Origin: Pectinophora gossypiella
Taxonomy: Eukaryota; Arthropoda; Insecta; Lepidoptera; Gelechiidae
Direction of reading: 5' to 3'
DNA length: 64,000 nucleotides
NCBI RefSeq assembly: GCF_024362695.1
Contig: NC_065422.1
Span: 7,749,534 to 7,813,533, forward strand
A program made the translations under genes and the position numbers. Each line of letters opens with the position of its first letter. Within the stretch, counting starts at the first letter, position 1. This document shows, one piece after another, positions 62,046 through 64,000 of this stretch. Below the pieces are notes generated by a model. It did no database searches. It was not told the DNA's origin and saw only the letters and a list, made by a program, of their open reading frames with translations.

Positions 62046-64000
62046 TCACATACCTATAGGCGGCACTTGCACGTAACGGTAGATGTAGAGCCGGTAGTCT
62101 TTGCTGGCGAGCACCACCGACCCGTCATCCATTAGAGCCACATCGAAGCACTGTGCATGCTTTACTTTGCTCTCCAAAGCTGACACTAGCTGTCCGTCCT
62201 GGGTGAATATCGTTAGGTTGAAATTGTTATGGTTGTCAGCGATCAAGATCTCTCCAGCGGCGTTGATGCCCACGCCAATCGGGTAATTAGTCACCCCTTC
62301 ACCTCCAATCTGGCGTAAATAGATGCCTTCATAATTGAAGACTTTGACGCAGTGCGCTCGGTTGTCACTGATGAAAATCTCCTGCTTGTCATTGACCACT
62401 ACTCCGTTAGGGAATTCTAGGTGTTTGGAGCACCCGAACTTTTGCAATACGTTGCCAACCTGGTCGAAAATGATGACGCGCATTACTTTGCATTCGACAA
62501 CGACGATACGTCCTTTGTTGTCGACAGTGACACCTCGCGGGTGTTGGAGTATGTTGGCACCGAATTTTCGTACGAACTGTCCGTACTGGTTATAGATCTG
62601 TATCTGGTGCGTCGGCGATCTCTCCGTGACGATGATGTCACCGGACGTCCTCACTACGGCGACTCTGTTCGGGTACAGTAATTGTCCATCTCGTTTGCCA
62701 CATTCGCCAAATTGGAATTTGAAGCGGCCCTCCTTGTCGAAGATCTGGATGCGGTGGTTGTTAGTGTCAGCGACAATGATGTCGTTTTGAGCATTGACAG
62801 CGACGCCGCTAGGTTCAGTAAACTGACCCTCCATAACGCCAAATTCACCAAATTTGCAGTGATAAATCATCTTTTGGCGCTTAATTTGAGATTTCGGTGG
62901 GAAAATGGCAGTGGAAATCAGTTTGTTCGTCAAATCTAGAATAGGGTCTGTATGCGCGCTTGTTGTTAGCGAGTAAGGATCGGTAGTTGCAGGCGGGAAG
63001 AGCGAGTCACAGCCTCCATTAGACCACTTTTCATAAGGATTGATTCCGTTTAGGTTGATATCTCCAATGGCAGTGGAGAAGGGGCCAAGGCTGTTGGCAC
63101 TGTTGAAGCGTTTTGAAATTATATTCGACTCGAAAGGCGAGGTCGATTGGCTAGTGGGTCCAAGGAGACCATTCGTGTATGGGCGGTCTAGCACGCCGTT
63201 GAGTCCAGTCGGTAGGTGAATACCACCATTCAAGCTACCAGAGCTTCCATTTACACTGCTGCTGCTGGATGAAGAACCACCATTTAATAGAGAGCCATTG
63301 GTGGGACGAGCAATGGGTGGTTGTTTAGTAGGCCCAACATTTGCTTCCGAGCTTGATCGCACATATCCAAATGTGTTACGCACTCCAACTTGAATCGCCT
63401 GGTAATTGGAAACGAATTCAAGCTCGCATGCGGTTTGTACGCTTTGTTCTGGATTAGAACTCATTAGTGACTGTAACTTTGTGTCTAAAAGTTTTCGGAA
63501 CATCAATATTTCGGCTATATTGGCGCATTTAGTCAGTCGCTCTACAAAGTCGCAGGTTTGATAAATCTTATCAACAGTCTCTTGAGCCTTCTGCCCAACT
63601 ACTGTGAGTGCGATTTGTTTTGTAGAGAAAACGCTCTCGAGTTCTTTCAGTAGTTCCTGTTTACGTTCCTCGAGCATTGAGCGGTAAAATTGAAACGTGT
63701 CGTTAATTTCGTTTTGAGCTTTGTGGTACTGAACTTGCAGTTTTCCAGCGGCGTGTTCAACAGTTTTTACAACATGCCTGATTTCAGTGGCACGTGTCTT
63801 AGCTTCATTTACAGCCGTCTGCATAAGCTCTAATTGTTTGGGTCCTGCATCGGATAAATGCTCGCAATCATGTAGGGTAGCTGGATGTTCGATTATAGTG
63901 CATTCTTTGCATACCGGCACAGAGCATGTACGACAATAATATTTAAGTATATCATTTTTGTGTCGTGGGCAAAAAGCGGTCTTGTCTCCGCTCGTCGTAA
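62046..64000 (-). CDS. brat: Brain tumor (TRIM-NHL translational repressor), 3' part, 5' end off the window
   Basis: The frame is open from the window edge (first full codon at 63998) to a TGA at 62046-62048, giving 650 visible residues. Residues 10-43 form a complete B-box 2 with ligands C10, H13, C22, C25, C30, C33, H38 and H43. A helical, Glu/Lys/Gln-rich coiled coil follows (about 50-175), then a Ser/Gly/Asn-rich linker including a seven-Ser run (about 210-370). Six NHL blades begin near 398, 445, 489, 532, 575 and 618. The NHL domain and the extreme C-terminus (YRLYIYRYV then PIGM) match insect Brat closely. There is no RING in view, as expected for Brat. The family binds mRNAs through the NHL top surface and, with Pumilio and Nanos, represses targets such as hunchback; it also limits neuroblast growth. 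The GTG at 63918-63920 lies inside the B-box and is not a start. The whole visible part is one exon. Confidence 0.96.
   Translation of the reverse strand, partial: TTSGDKTAFCPRHKNDILKYYCRTCSVPVCKECTIIEHPATLHDCEHLSDAGPKQLELMQTAVNEAKTRATEIRHVVKTVEHAAGKLQVQYHKAQNEINDTFQFYRSMLEERKQELLKELESVFSTKQIALTVVGQKAQETVDKIYQTCDFVERLTKCANIAEILMFRKLLDTKLQSLMSSNPEQSVQTACELEFVSNYQAIQVGVRNTFGYVRSSSEANVGPTKQPPIARPTNGSLLNGGSSSSSSSVNGSSGSLNGGIHLPTGLNGVLDRPYTNGLLGPTSQSTSPFESNIISKRFNSANSLGPFSTAIGDINLNGINPYEKWSNGGCDSLFPPATTDPYSLTTSAHTDPILDLTNKLISTAIFPPKSQIKRQKMIYHCKFGEFGVMEGQFTEPSGVAVNAQNDIIVADTNNHRIQIFDKEGRFKFQFGECGKRDGQLLYPNRVAVVRTSGDIIVTERSPTHQIQIYNQYGQFVRKFGANILQHPRGVTVDNKGRIVVVECKVMRVIIFDQVGNVLQKFGCSKHLEFPNGVVVNDKQEIFISDNRAHCVKVFNYEGIYLRQIGGEGVTNYPIGVGINAAGEILIADNHNNFNLTIFTQDGQLVSALESKVKHAQCFDVALMDDGSVVLASKDYRLYIYRYVQVPPIGM
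62060..62885 (-). other. brat: NHL beta-propeller domain of Brat
   Basis: This segment encodes the RNA-binding six-bladed propeller. Each blade has the typical pattern G-V-x-V-(D/N)-x2-G-x-I-x-V-x-(D/E)-x2-N/H-x-(I/V)-x-(I/V)-F-x2-G. The last blade closes on a short C-terminal strand ending five residues before the stop. No frameshift or stop interrupts it, so this allele is intact here. Confidence 0.93.

Noticed and set aside
62101..62939. Plus-strand open frames opposite brat
   Set aside because: They are antisense shadows of the NHL coding sequence, whose minus-strand frame has clear homology.
63918..63920. GTG as the start of the brat open frame
   Set aside because: The frame stays open upstream to the window edge and encodes the first four zinc ligands of the B-box, so the codon is an internal Val.

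Overview
The window reads as nuclear DNA of a moth or butterfly (Lepidoptera). It is AT-rich, its genes have spliced exons and very large gaps between them, and it carries many tRNA-derived SINEs, RTE/Jockey-type LINE 3' ends and fold-back MITEs of the kinds common in lepidopteran genomes. I cannot name the species from the sequence. No bacterial, phage or CRISPR-type system is present.

Only two protein-coding genes can be supported well, both on the minus strand. (1) At the right edge (62046-64000) is the 3' part of the TRIM-NHL translational repressor brain tumor (brat): the B-box 2, coiled coil, a Ser/Gly/Asn-rich linker and a complete six-bladed NHL propeller up to the stop codon. The gene continues beyond position 64000. 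(2) At 10345-13599 lies a six-exon gene that is easy to miss because every exon is short. Joined in consistent phase, the exons give a 407-residue protein with the malate dehydrogenase fold. It lacks the glycine-rich NAD loop and the catalytic Asp/Arg/His residues, as does the MDH1B family, so I read it as a pseudoenzyme.

Layout: 1-10.3 kb is intergenic, dominated by a TE-derived array of 134-bp tandem repeats (about 3.93-7.35 kb) that contains a nearly perfect duplication of a 909-bp higher-order unit. 10.3-13.6 kb is the MDH1B-like gene, with SINEs only in its introns. 13.6-50.0 kb is a graveyard of SINEs (at least four families), LINE carboxyl-terminal fragments and fold-back MITEs, several nested inside one another, with no convincing host gene. 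50.05-62.05 kb is a sharp contrast: about 12 kb immediately downstream of brat in which I recognise none of the repeat families that fill the rest of the window. It begins, on the minus strand, at the brat stop codon and ends near a good poly(A) signal at 50075-50080. The simplest reading is a very long brat 3' UTR (or a conserved regulatory domain), which fits the known extended neural 3' UTRs of fly brat-class genes.

The two genes have no evident functional link: one is an mRNA-binding repressor of cell growth, the other a probable axonemal or testis MDH-like protein.
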